Shown piece by piece: positions 27,678 to 38,623 of a DNA stretch of 64,000 nt. The notes below the pieces were generated by a model that did no database searches, was not told the DNA's origin, and worked only from the letters and a program-made list of their open reading frames with translations. Position 1 is the first letter of the stretch. Every line of letters begins with the position of its first letter. A program made the position numbers and the translations under genes. Source of the stretch: a bacterium (GTDB lineage Archaea > JAADDD01); the NCBI GenBank assembly GCA_013154095.1, contig JAADDD010000001.1, forward strand, positions 66,070-130,069. Reading direction: 5' to 3'.

Positions 27678-30134
27678 CTACTTTTTAAGAATGCGGCGTG
27701 CCAGCTCTTCATAAAACCGCCTTTCTTGCTCCGAGATGGACGGCTTGATCTTTTTCAGCGCCTCCTCGAAGTGCCGCATCTCTACCCGTTCGGCGTTGAT
27801 GTTTTCCCTGAGCGCGCAGAGTGCAGCTTCTGTTACCAGCGCTTTCAGGTCTGCTCCTGAGTAGCCGTCTGTGCGCTCGGCGATTACTGTAAGATCCACG
27901 TCAGGCGCTAGCGGCATCTTCCTTGTGTGTATCTTAAGTATTTCTAGCCTGGCCTCGTAGTCTGGCAGTGGCACATATACGAGTCTGTCGAACCTTCCAG
28001 GCCTAAGCAGTGCAGGGTCAAGAATGTCTGGTCTGTTGGTTGCCGCGATCACTACTACCTTGCCTCTAGCTTCAAGACCATCCATCTGGGCAAGCAGCTC
28101 ATTCACAATGCGCTCTCCTGCTCTTGTACCTTCTTCCATTCCTCGACGAGCAGCAATTGCATCGATCTCATCGAAAAAGATTATACAAGGAGCAGCCATT
28201 TTTGCTTTCCTGAAAATCTCTGCTATTTTTCTTTCTGACTCTCCGAACCACTTGCTTAGAATATCTGAGGCTTTCACGCCGATGAAGTTGGCGCCAGACT
28301 CTGTTGCAACAGCTTTTGCCAGCAATGTCTTTCCGCAGCCAGGAGGACCGAAAAGCAGCACACCTTTCGGTGGCTCAATTCCCATGCGCTCGAAAGCTTC
28401 AGGATACTTAAGTGGCCACTCTGCCATTTCCCTGAGCTGCTGCTTGACCTCGTGCAAGCCGCCTATATCGTCCCAGCGCACCTGCGGAATCTCGATGATC
28501 ACTTCCCTGAGAGCGCTTGGCTTGATTACGCGCAGCGCTCGCTCGAAGTCCTCGCGCGTGACGATAAGAAACACGTCCGTGATCCGCTTGTAGATCTTTT
28601 TCAAGAATTTTTCTTTTGCTGCCTGCTTGCTGTCGGGCATTGAAAGACCGTACTTTTCGATGAAATCTATTAGTTCATCAATGTCCTGCAGTACTTGCTG
28701 CAGTTCTTCAATGTTTTGTACTCTTTTTGCTAAGTAAATTATCCTTTCGTCTTTTTTCTCTCTTAGTTCAGGATATTGCTTCAGCTTTTTCGCCGTCTCA
28801 ATAATTGTTTCTATCGTTGTTTTTAGGTCCTTTAGATTATTGATTACTTCTTTTGCGTTGCCTGTGCCTATAGCGCTTGAGATATGGTCAAGCCGCATTA
28901 TTATTTCTTGCAGATCTCTAATGGCATAGAGTGCTGCCTCTTTTACTAGAGCAGCAATGTCGGCTCCAGTAAATCCATGGGTCTTGTCTGCTAGCTCCTC
29001 GAGGTTGACGTCTGCTGCAAGTGGAGTGTTTCTTGTGTGGACCTTGAGTATTTCTAGCCTAGCCCGCCTGTTGGGCACAGGAATCTCGATCTCGACGTCG
29101 AACCTTCCTGGTCTGCGGAGTGCAGGATCTAGCGCGTCTGGCCTGTTTGTCGCGCCGATCACTATTACTTGTCCTCGGGCTTCTAGACCGTCAAGCAGGG
29201 TGAGCAGCTGCGCAACTACGCGCTTTTCCACTTCTCCAGAAACCTCTTCTCTTTTTGGCGCTATGGAATCTATTTCGTCAATGAAAATTATTGCCGGCGC
29301 ATGTTTCTTTGCCTCTTCAAATATCTCTCTTAATCTTTTTTCTGACTCTCCGTAGTACTTGCTCATTATTTCTGGTCCATTGATCGCGATGAAGTGCGCT
29401 CCTGCTTCATTTGCCACCGCCTTCGCCAGCAATGTCTTTCCGCAGCCTGGCGGTCCATAAAGGAGCACGCCTTTAGGTGGCTCAATGCCTAGCTTTTCGA
29501 AGAGCTGAGGATGTTTTAGCGGAAGCTCGACAATTTCTCTTATTCTCTGTTTGGCTTCTTCTAGATCTCCAATGTCTTCGTAAGTTATTTGCGGGATAGA
29601 AAGATCGATGCCAGTAACTGGCCTTGGCAGAATTTCTATTTCGGTGTTTTCCGTAATAATAACTGGTCCGTTTGGTTTAGTGTAAGTAACCACAAAGTAC
29701 AGCTTTGCCTTGTACTGGAAAGCCACACCGACACGGTCTCCTCGCATCACTGCCCTGCCAATCAGCTCCTCGCTGACATAATTCTTGATGTACTCTAAGA
29801 AATCTGGAGCGAACTCTACCTTCTCTGCCGGCGCAAGCACCACTTTTTCGGCTTCTGCTGCCTGCGCTTTCCTTACAATTACGTGGTCACCAATAGAAAC
29901 TTCTGCGTTCTTTCTTAGTGTTCCATCCATGCGAATTATTCCTAGTCCTTCGTCTTCTGGACCAGCAGGATGGGCTATGGCAACTGTTTTTCTCTTTCCG
30001 ATAATTTCTACAACATCTCCTGGTTTGATTCCCAGCTTGCGCATCGCTTCTCTGTCAATGCGCACTATGCCTTTGTCTACGTCACTCTGCCACGCTTCTG
30101 CAACTCGCAGCCGCAGCTCTTCTGGCATATACAC
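27678..30134 (-). CDS. cdc48: Cdc48/VAT-type AAA ATPase
   Basis: An 818-residue protein unfoldase. The N domain (about 1-175) is double-psi beta-barrel type; D1 has Walker A GPPGCGKT (227-234) and Walker [10 protein letters not shown]2 has Walker A GPPGCGKT (about 595-602) and IIFFDEID, with an SRH motif in each. It extracts or unfolds proteins for the proteasome or other partners. Between D1 and D2 lies an extra helical, charged segment of about 100 residues (about 412-520) not found in typical VAT, where the linker is short. Start ATG 30134, or ATG 30128. Confidence 0.96.
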   Translation of the reverse strand: MYMPEELRLRVAEAWQSDVDKGIVRIDREAMRKLGIKPGDVVEIIGKRKTVAIAHPAGPEDEGLGIIRMDGTLRKNAEVSIGDHVIVRKAQAAEAEKVVLAPAEKVEFAPDFLEYIKNYVSEELIGRAVMRGDRVGVAFQYKAKLYFVVTYTKPNGPVIITENTEIEILPRPVTGIDLSIPQITYEDIGDLEEAKQRIREIVELPLKHPQLFEKLGIEPPKGVLLYGPPGCGKTLLAKAVANEAGAHFIAINGPEIMSKYYGESEKRLREIFEEAKKHAPAIIFIDEIDSIAPKREEVSGEVEKRVVAQLLTLLDGLEARGQVIVIGATNRPDALDPALRRPGRFDVEIEIPVPNRRARLEILKVHTRNTPLAADVNLEELADKTHGFTGADIAALVKEAALYAIRDLQEIIMRLDHISSAIGTGNAKEVINNLKDLKTTIETIIETAKKLKQYPELREKKDERIIYLAKRVQNIEELQQVLQDIDELIDFIEKYGLSMPDSKQAAKEKFLKKIYKRITDVFLIVTREDFERALRVIKPSALREVIIEIPQVRWDDIGGLHEVKQQLREMAEWPLKYPEAFERMGIEPPKGVLLFGPPGCGKTLLAKAVATESGANFIGVKASDILSKWFGESERKIAEIFRKAKMAAPCIIFFDEIDAIAARRGMEEGTRAGERIVNELLAQMDGLEARGKVVVIAATNRPDILDPALLRPGRFDRLVYVPLPDYEARLEILKIHTRKMPLAPDVDLTVIAERTDGYSGADLKALVTEAALCALRENINAERVEMRHFEEALKKIKPSISEQERRFYEELARRILKK

Positions 30135-30143
30135 AATATTTTA

Positions 30144-30809
30144 TTATGTTTTATAAACGTAGTTTTTCAAGTCTTGCAGTTTCCCTAGTCTTACTCCTTC
30201 AGCATAAACAGTGAAATATTCTGGCTGAACGTTAAGCTGTTTTAATGGAGGCAGATCAAAAGAGAATTCAATAACATTTGTTCCTACAATAAGAGGATTT
30301 GCTGCAGGAAGTATTTCTATTTCCGGTTCTCCTTCATAGCGTAGTAAGCATTTAATCATTTCCTGGATAGTTATTTCTTCTTCTAGAACTAGCGGAATTG
30401 CTGGATGAATATGACCAAGCACTAGTCTAGAGAACTGCACCGCGGGTAGCCGCTGGTGTCCGTGCGCAAAGAGCGTGCCATCCTCGAGCCAGTATTTTAC
30501 TACTCGCACGTTCTTGCAGCCCTGCACAACCTCTTCTATTTTGCCGTCGTGGTTTCCCTTGACTATTATTACTTCTTCGAACTTTCCTGCTAGCCAGCTA
30601 CAGAATCGCTGCACGTACTTGCCTGCTCCGAGAATCTCGTGCTTGAGATCGCCAACTATGATAAGTCGTGGAGTGTCTACTTGGTCTAGCACCTGCACGT
30701 AGCGCTCCAAGAGCACAGGCAACCGTGCTCCTAGCACGCTAGTATCTAGCTCTATGCCAACATGCAGGTCAGCGAGCACTGCTGCGTCTTTCCAGTATTT
30801 AATTATCAT
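30144..30809 (-). CDS. Metallophosphoesterase (COG1407-like)
   Basis: A 221-residue calcineurin-like phosphoesterase with the metal-binding motifs in order: LADLHVGIE, VGDLKHE, VKGNHDG, FAHGHQR and LGHIHPA. The DLHVG start and KHE variant are typical of COG1407, a family often next to helicase or DNA-repair genes in archaea. The substrate is unknown. It lies 9 bp upstream of cdc48 on the same strand, so both may be cotranscribed. Confidence 0.9.
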   Translation of the reverse strand: MIIKYWKDAAVLADLHVGIELDTSVLGARLPVLLERYVQVLDQVDTPRLIIVGDLKHEILGAGKYVQRFCSWLAGKFEEVIIVKGNHDGKIEEVVQGCKNVRVVKYWLEDGTLFAHGHQRLPAVQFSRLVLGHIHPAIPLVLEEEITIQEMIKCLLRYEGEPEIEILPAANPLIVGTNVIEFSFDLPPLKQLNVQPEYFTVYAEGVRLGKLQDLKNYVYKT

Positions 30810-30847
30810 TATTTAATATGTAAAATATATAATTAATAAAATATAAA

Positions 30848-30902
30848 GAATGATGAAGAGGTCACGGGCTGAACAGTGATGAGCTTTCAGCCCATGTCTG
30901 AA
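30848..30902 (+). ncRNA. C/D box sRNA
   Basis: Boxes: C ATGATGA (30850-30856), D' CTGA (30869-30872), C' GTGATGA (30876-30882), D CTGA (30898-30901); guides of 12 and 15 nt. The D guide contains GCTTTCAGCCC, complementary over 11 nt to 23S 18811-18821, predicting methylation at G18811. The D' guide AGAGGTCACGGG shows only a 7-nt match in 23S and may target 16S. It fills the gap between the phosphoesterase and proS. Confidence 0.85.
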
Positions 30903-32342
30903 CTAGTACTTCTTTGCTACGTATACCCAAACAGTTGCTGGCTTTCCACAAACAATGCATCGCTTGCCTGCAGCACTTTTTTGATTCCTTAAATCTACGC
31001 CAAGGACTTCTGCCGCTAGTTGCTGTTTTATTTTTTCAGCGCACTCTTTGCCTTCAAGGTTTGTGCTGCAGAATGGAACTAGGGCCACTTTCTTTTCTGC
31101 AAGAATTTTTTCTAGCTCTTCCATTGTTCTAGCTAGTTTAATCGCATTTTCTAGCATTTTCTTGCTGCGCTCTCTAAGGTTGCGCTGTATATCTTCGAGA
31201 ATATCCTTTGCTTTACCTAATTCCTCAAACTTTACGCACAGCTTTTCTCTGGTATCTCTGCGCACTAAAGTGACAGTCCGATTTTCTAGGTCCTTTGGCC
31301 CAACTTCTGCGCGTAGTGGCACACCTTTCATTTCCCAGTAATAGAACTTCCAGCCAGGACGCTCTTCGCGCGTATCGAGCACTGCACTGCCTAGCAGTTC
31401 CTGAAGTTGCCCGACAACTTCCTTGGCATACTCGAGTATTTCTTCTTCTTTTCCCTTGTAAAGTATAGGCACGACTACAGCCTTCACCGGAGCAATTCTT
31501 GGAGGCAGTATTAGGCCAACATCGTCGCTGTGCGTAAGAATTAGTGCTCCGAGAACTCTGCAAGAAATGCCGTACGAGTTAGAGTAAGGCCAGGCCTCGC
31601 TGCCGTCTGGCAGCTTCACGCGCACACCAAACGCTTTAGTAAATTTCTGGCCCAGATGGTGCGAGGTGCCTACTTGTACTGTCCTGCCAGTAAGCTCGAT
31701 GTAACAATCAAGCGCAAACGTGCGCTCTGCTCCTGCAAATCTGTCCCATGCAGGTCTTTCTACAACCAGTAGGTTTTCCAGAGCACAAATTTCCCTGAAC
31801 AGTTTTTCGTAGAACTCTATTGCTTTCATTACTTGATGCATACACTCTTCTTCTGTGAGGTGCACGCAGTGCGCCTCATTCCAGTAAACTTGCCTTACTC
31901 TGAGCAAGGGTCTAGTTGCTTTTGTCTCGTAGCGGAAAACCTCTGCTCTCTGGTACAGCTTCACTGGCAAGTCTTTGTAGCTGCGGAGCCAGCTGCGGAA
32001 CATGTAGTATAATATAACTTCTGAAGTTGGGCGCAGCGCAAGCCTTCTTTCTAGCTGTTCATTTCCTCCCTGTGTTATCCAGAAAACCTCTTCCTCGAAG
32101 CCTTTGATGTGCTCGGATTCTACAGCAAGAATGTCTTCCGGTATAAGTAGCGGCAGCAAAACCTTTTGATGACCATCTTCTTCGAGCATTTTTTCGAGCT
32201 CTCTGAAAATGTTTTCCATTATAGCGAGACCATAAGGGAGCCAAACCCCACAACCTTTTACAGGATACCTATCATCGTAAATTTCTGCTTTTAGCAGCAG
32301 TTCGTTGTACCATTCTGGATCCTCGCCCCTTTTTTTCTCTAT
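30903..32342 (-). CDS. proS: Prolyl-tRNA synthetase, unusual start
   Basis: Class II archaeal/eukaryote-type ProRS. Motifs: LRPTSEVILYYMFRSW (motif 1/2 region), FRYETKATRPLLRVRQVYWNEAH, GTSHHLGQKFTKAF, and a C-terminal zinc-type CIVCGKPA with final Tyr (KKY). The first ATG (32219) would remove conserved residues: in frame upstream lie EWYNELLLKAEIYDDRYPVK and GVWLPYGLAI, which match the family N-terminus. Reading back, no ATG, GTG or TTG occurs before a TAG stop; ATA 32342 (or ATC/ATT just before it) best fits the family start. A frameshift at the A7 run 32330-32336 is the alternative. TATA-like TTTTAAAG lies at 32388-32381. Confidence 0.88.
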   Translation of the reverse strand: MEKKRGEDPEWYNELLLKAEIYDDRYPVKGCGVWLPYGLAIMENIFRELEKMLEEDGHQKVLLPLLIPEDILAVESEHIKGFEEEVFWITQGGNEQLERRLALRPTSEVILYYMFRSWLRSYKDLPVKLYQRAEVFRYETKATRPLLRVRQVYWNEAHCVHLTEEECMHQVMKAIEFYEKLFREICALENLLVVERPAWDRFAGAERTFALDCYIELTGRTVQVGTSHHLGQKFTKAFGVRVKLPDGSEAWPYSNSYGISCRVLGALILTHSDDVGLILPPRIAPVKAVVVPILYKGKEEEILEYAKEVVGQLQELLGSAVLDTREERPGWKFYYWEMKGVPLRAEVGPKDLENRTVTLVRRDTREKLCVKFEELGKAKDILEDIQRNLRERSKKMLENAIKLARTMEELEKILAEKKVALVPFCSTNLEGKECAEKIKQQLAAEVLGVDLRNQKSAAGKRCIVCGKPATVWVYVAKKY

Positions 32343-32438
32343 GATAGTAATACGCCCACCTTTGTCTGGCTTTAGCTAACTTTAAAAGTTGGTGCTTCTT
32401 AACCATTACTTTGCTAGCTTCGCGTAAAAGCGAGAGAA

Positions 32439-32948
32439 ATGCAGGTATACGGCTTTGTTCCTCTCCGTGGAAAGGGCGAGGCAAGGTTCGCGAAGCTGGC
32501 ATTTGACCGCGCGCTCGAGGCAGCAGGAATCAAGGACATGAACCTTGTCTCTGTGAGCAGCATTTTGCCGCAAGGAGCTGTCCTGCTGGAAAGCTTCGAC
32601 TTTTCTGCCGTGCCTAAGGGCAGCATCGTGTTTGGCGTGTTCGATTGGCTTTGCTCGTGCAAGGAAGGCAAGAAATTGCTGGTTGGTCTCGGGCTCAGCC
32701 AGTTCGCTGACGGCTGGGGAGTAGTAATTGAGCACAAGGCAGAGGACTGCGAGCGCGCAGAATTCGAGCAAGAGCTTGCAGAAATGCTAGACGATTTAGT
32801 AGCAAGAAGAAAGGCAAAGGAAGTTCGCAGGCTGTACATTCTCGAGGAGGGCACCGTGCGGAACCAGTGGCTGTGCGTGTTTGCCGGAGTAGCTTTCGTG
32901 GAGAAGTCGTGGTGCGGGGGCCGGGATTTGAACCCGGGGCGGCACTAA
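32439..32948 (+). CDS. pdaD: Pyruvoyl-dependent arginine decarboxylase
   Basis: A 169-residue proenzyme. VSSILPQGAVLLE (about residues 38-50) contains the Ser-Ser self-cleavage site that creates the pyruvoyl group, and GKGEARFAKLAFDRAL near the start fits the family. It makes agmatine from arginine for polyamines and for agmatidine in tRNA-Ile2. The last 13 codons are read from DNA that also encodes, on the other strand, the 3' end of tRNA-Leu (CGGRDLNPGRH tail), so this tail is specific to this genome. Confidence 0.9.
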   Translation: MQVYGFVPLRGKGEARFAKLAFDRALEAAGIKDMNLVSVSSILPQGAVLLESFDFSAVPKGSIVFGVFDWLCSCKEGKKLLVGLGLSQFADGWGVVIEHKAEDCERAEFEQELAEMLDDLVARRKAKEVRRLYILEEGTVRNQWLCVFAGVAFVEKSWCGGRDLNPGRH

Positions 32949-32998
32949 GCCATCGGATCTTAAGTCCGACCCCTTTGCCCTGGCTCGGGCACCCCCGC
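32910..32998 (-). tRNA. tRNA-Leu (anticodon TAA)
   Basis: On the minus strand a 7-bp acceptor stem GCGGGGG/CCCCCGC with A73 and encoded CCA, D arm, anticodon loop CTTAAGA with TAA, a long class II variable arm (GATGGCTTAGTGCCGCC) and T arm CCGGGTTCAAATCCCGG. Long variable arm plus TAA identify Leu. No intron. The 3' 39 bp overlap the pdaD coding end. Confidence 0.97.
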
Positions 32999-33024
32999 AC
33001 CACTAAAACATTTTGTTTGCTGCC

Positions 33025-34302
33025 TTAAAGTCTCAGCCTCGGGCCCAGCTCAGCGAGTGCCAGCATGATGAGCAGCGTGAGCACTGCCCAGACGAGAAAA
33101 ATATCCAGCAAGTAGGATTTCTGGACCTCGATGCATGCACGCACCTGCGGTACAGGAGAAGGTACATAGAGCTCGAAGCGCACTGTTTTTGCTGGTCCAG
33201 GTGCTGGAACTACAGTTACTGTGACGTTGTTTTCTCCGCTGCCATCATAGGGCACGACTACAGCAATTTTCCATGGTCTGTTCATTATTCTTGCTCGGTA
33301 GAAGCTAAGGTAGAGTTTGCCGTTCCTGTAAATATATACGTATACATGTTCTAGGATCGAGTAAGGCACTACCGTAACGTAGAACCGCAACTCGTAGTTG
33401 CCGTAGACTGGCCTGCTGACCAGCACGCTGTACCTGCTGTAGTTCTCGCAGTTGCTTGCAACTCCTTCCAGCGAGACGTAGACCTGGCAGCTGCTGCGCT
33501 GAAGAACTACGTACCTGCCGTTCACGCTAATATATTTTACTGTGTTCGGCAGCACCAGCAGCGCGACAGGAGCTTCGATGACTTTACAGTAGCCCTGCAC
33601 GCAGACAGTTGCTGCCGTGCTTGCCTCTAGGTAAACTTCTTTCAGGCTGCTAGCTCCTAGATAGAATTTTAGAGGAAGAGAAACGGCCTGTTCTATGCTA
33701 AGCAGTAGTGTAGAGGGTACTGACGGCGCTGCTACATCAACCTGCAGCGCACCTTCTCCGTAAAGTGCTGCGCAGCGCCTGCCATAGACGTTGCAGAGTT
33801 CTAGCACGTAAGGCACATTTTCAAGAAACTCTAGGCTGTAGTTTTGCTGGGAATAGTTTCCTGTCAGTTCTTGCAGGAAAAGGCTTCCTTGGGAGTACTG
33901 CAGCAAGAGTAGACTATTAAAATAAGAATATGAATAATAACATATATATTTAATATTATATTGTAGCGGCACAGCAAAGTCCTGCACTGCACCGTAAGAA
34001 ACCAGCAAGAACCTTGTCAGTGAACGGCTAACTTTTGCGCAGCGCCAAGAATCGTTGGGCACCCGCACAAAGAGCATGCTGCCTGCAGTAATTTGCTCAG
34101 CGTACACGTACAGCTTGTTGTTCTTCTCTAGCAAACAAATTTCAGTAACCTGCTGACCAGAAGAAATGTCTGCCGGCAACACCAGCTTTCCTTGCAGAAA
34201 AAAATAGCAATGAATATTAGAACTGCCAGGATAGACTACTGGTACTGCAGAGACTGTCTGGAGGAAAAGAAAAAATGCGAGGAGTGCCCGGCTCAGCGAC
34301 AT
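33025..34302 (-). CDS. Secreted, membrane-anchored surface protein
   Basis: About 425 residues. The chosen ATG 34302 gives a signal peptide (MSLSRALLAFFLFLQTVSA) and a C-terminal transmembrane anchor (IFLVWAVLTLLIMLALAEL). The body is beta-rich with many Tyr, paired Cys and N-glycosylation sequons (NYS, NVT). An in-frame ATG at 34371 would overlap kae1 and put 23 charged residues before the signal. Family unknown; the layout resembles the proteins at 9590 and 38624, suggesting a set of envelope proteins. Confidence 0.72.
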   Translation of the reverse strand: MSLSRALLAFFLFLQTVSAVPVVYPGSSNIHCYFFLQGKLVLPADISSGQQVTEICLLEKNNKLYVYAEQITAGSMLFVRVPNDSWRCAKVSRSLTRFLLVSYGAVQDFAVPLQYNIKYICYYSYSYFNSLLLLQYSQGSLFLQELTGNYSQQNYSLEFLENVPYVLELCNVYGRRCAALYGEGALQVDVAAPSVPSTLLLSIEQAVSLPLKFYLGASSLKEVYLEASTAATVCVQGYCKVIEAPVALLVLPNTVKYISVNGRYVVLQRSSCQVYVSLEGVASNCENYSRYSVLVSRPVYGNYELRFYVTVVPYSILEHVYVYIYRNGKLYLSFYRARIMNRPWKIAVVVPYDGSGENNVTVTVVPAPGPAKTVRFELYVPSPVPQVRACIEVQKSYLLDIFLVWAVLTLLIMLALAELGPRLRL

Positions 34303-34355
34303 CAGCCTTCGGTCATCCGTTCTCGGCTCGGGTTTTTCTGCATCATTGCCGGGCA

Positions 34356-36995
<2,640 letters not shown>

Positions 36996-37002
<7 letters not shown>

Positions 37003-38504
37003 AGCTTCACCTGATGTTTTCTAATGTAGTCAAGGTCTACGTAGTTTCCGAATACCTTCCGAATATCATCTATTCCGTAAACAAACATTGCCAGTCTCTC
37101 TAGACCAAGACCAAACGCGAGTACAGGATAATCTATGCCTAGTGGTCTCAGACATTCTTTCCGGAAAATTCCCGCTCCGCCCATCTCTACCCAGCCAAGC
37201 GTTCCGTGCCTGGCCATTACCTGTACGCTTGGTTCAGTGAACGGAAAGTAGGACGGCATGAACCGCACTTCTATGCCAAGCTTAATGTAAAACTCCTTGA
37301 TAATGCCGAGTAGTTCCCTGAAGTTTGCGTCTTCCTCGACAATTATCCCGTCTACTTGGTGGAACTCCGGTAAGTGCTTTGCGTCGGTTGCTTCGTTCCT
37401 GAAAACCCTGCCTATGCAGAAATAGCGTGCAGGAGGCACGAGCAGCGCTCTTGCCAGCGTCCTGAAACTGACTGCAGTGGTGTGCGTGCGCAACACTAGC
37501 TGCTTGGCGACTTCGTGGTCCCAGGAATAGTGATAGGACACTTCGTGTTCTTCTGCTACCCGAGCCACTATTTCTACTCTGGGCAACCTTCCCTTGCCTT
37601 GCAGGTAGAATGTGTCGTGCTGCTCTCTGGCAGGATGGTCCTGTGGCTGGAACATCACGTCGAAGTTCCAGAAAGCTGTCTCGATCCAGTAACCGTGTGT
37701 TTCCTTAAATCCTAGTGAGATAAATATTTCCTTGATTTTGTCTATCAGTTCCCTGAAGTGGTGAAAAGAACCGCCATGTATTTTTGGCACGGGTGACGTG
37801 ACGTCATACTTTCTGAAGCGCTTCTTTTTCCACTCGCCAGAAAGAATTATTTCTGGGGTCAGCTGCTCGATAAAATCTTCTGCCAGCAGTTCCTCTAGCT
37901 TTTCGATGATTTCTTTTCCTAGATCCGTAAGCACTATTACAAAGAATGTGCGTTGCTCTACATCAATGCATTTTCTTTCCTTGAGCTGTTCTAGCACTTG
38001 CTTATACTGATCAAGTTCTGCAGAAGTGAGCGTTGCTCCTGCAAGCTGAGCCAGCGCTGCTCTTAGCTCCTTAAGTTTTTGCAAAAACGGTTCTACATTT
38101 CCTGTCAGCTTTACTTTTCCTTGCTCCACAGCAATTATTCCTGCACGCTTTAGCCTGCCTATAGCTCCTTGCACTTCTTCCACAGAAAGCAGCGGAGCAC
38201 AGGCTGCCAGCAGTTCTTCTACAGCAATTTCTTGTTTCTCCTGTAGTACTTTAATTACTATTTCTTCGGGAAAACCTATTTGCAGGTACTTCTTCCCAAA
38301 TTCGGTTAATTTAACAGTATATATTATTTGTTTTTCTTTTTTTATGATGCCTTTATCTTCTAGAAACATTAAACTTTTCGAAACTTCTACATCAGATAAA
38401 CTAAGACTCTGTTTTATTTTTTCAGAAGTATCTAATCCTTGCTTTATTCCTTGGAGAACTTGCAGCTCTTTTTTTGAGAGCATTCCTAGGACGTCTTTCT
38501 CCAT
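36996..38504 (-). CDS. pheS: Phenylalanyl-tRNA synthetase alpha subunit
   Basis: A 502-residue alpha chain. An N-terminal winged-helix region (about 1-240) binds tRNA; the class II core contains HPAREQHDTFYL, VLRTHTTAVSFRTLA, CIGRVFRNEATDAKHLPEFHQVDG and the motif 3 segment AFGLGLERLAMFVYGI. Length and order are normal for archaea. It starts the operon pheS-pheT-kae1-surface protein-tRNA-Leu on the minus strand. Confidence 0.96.
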
Positions 38505-38623
38505 GGCTGTGGAGTGTAGGTGCGCTGCACGTTATTTAGTTTTCGCGGCGCAGCAAGCAGGATTAAAATACTGCGAGCGCACTTATTCTTTGAGCTTTAA
38601 CAAGCATTTAAATATAAGGGATT

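Noticed and set aside
30858..30872. 23S target for the first guide of the 30848 sRNA
   Set aside because: Only a 7-nt match (near 17996) was found, too short to claim; a 16S or tRNA target outside the window is more likely.
32272..32406. Minus-strand ATG 32406 frame as the proS N-terminus or a small gene
   Set aside because: It joins proS only by a frameshift, it lies upstream of the predicted transcript start, and its sequence does not resemble the ProRS start. Kept only as an alternative.
38505..38623. RNA gene between pheS and the giant surface protein
   Set aside because: No C/D boxes or cloverleaf; only A/T-rich promoter-like DNA on both strands.
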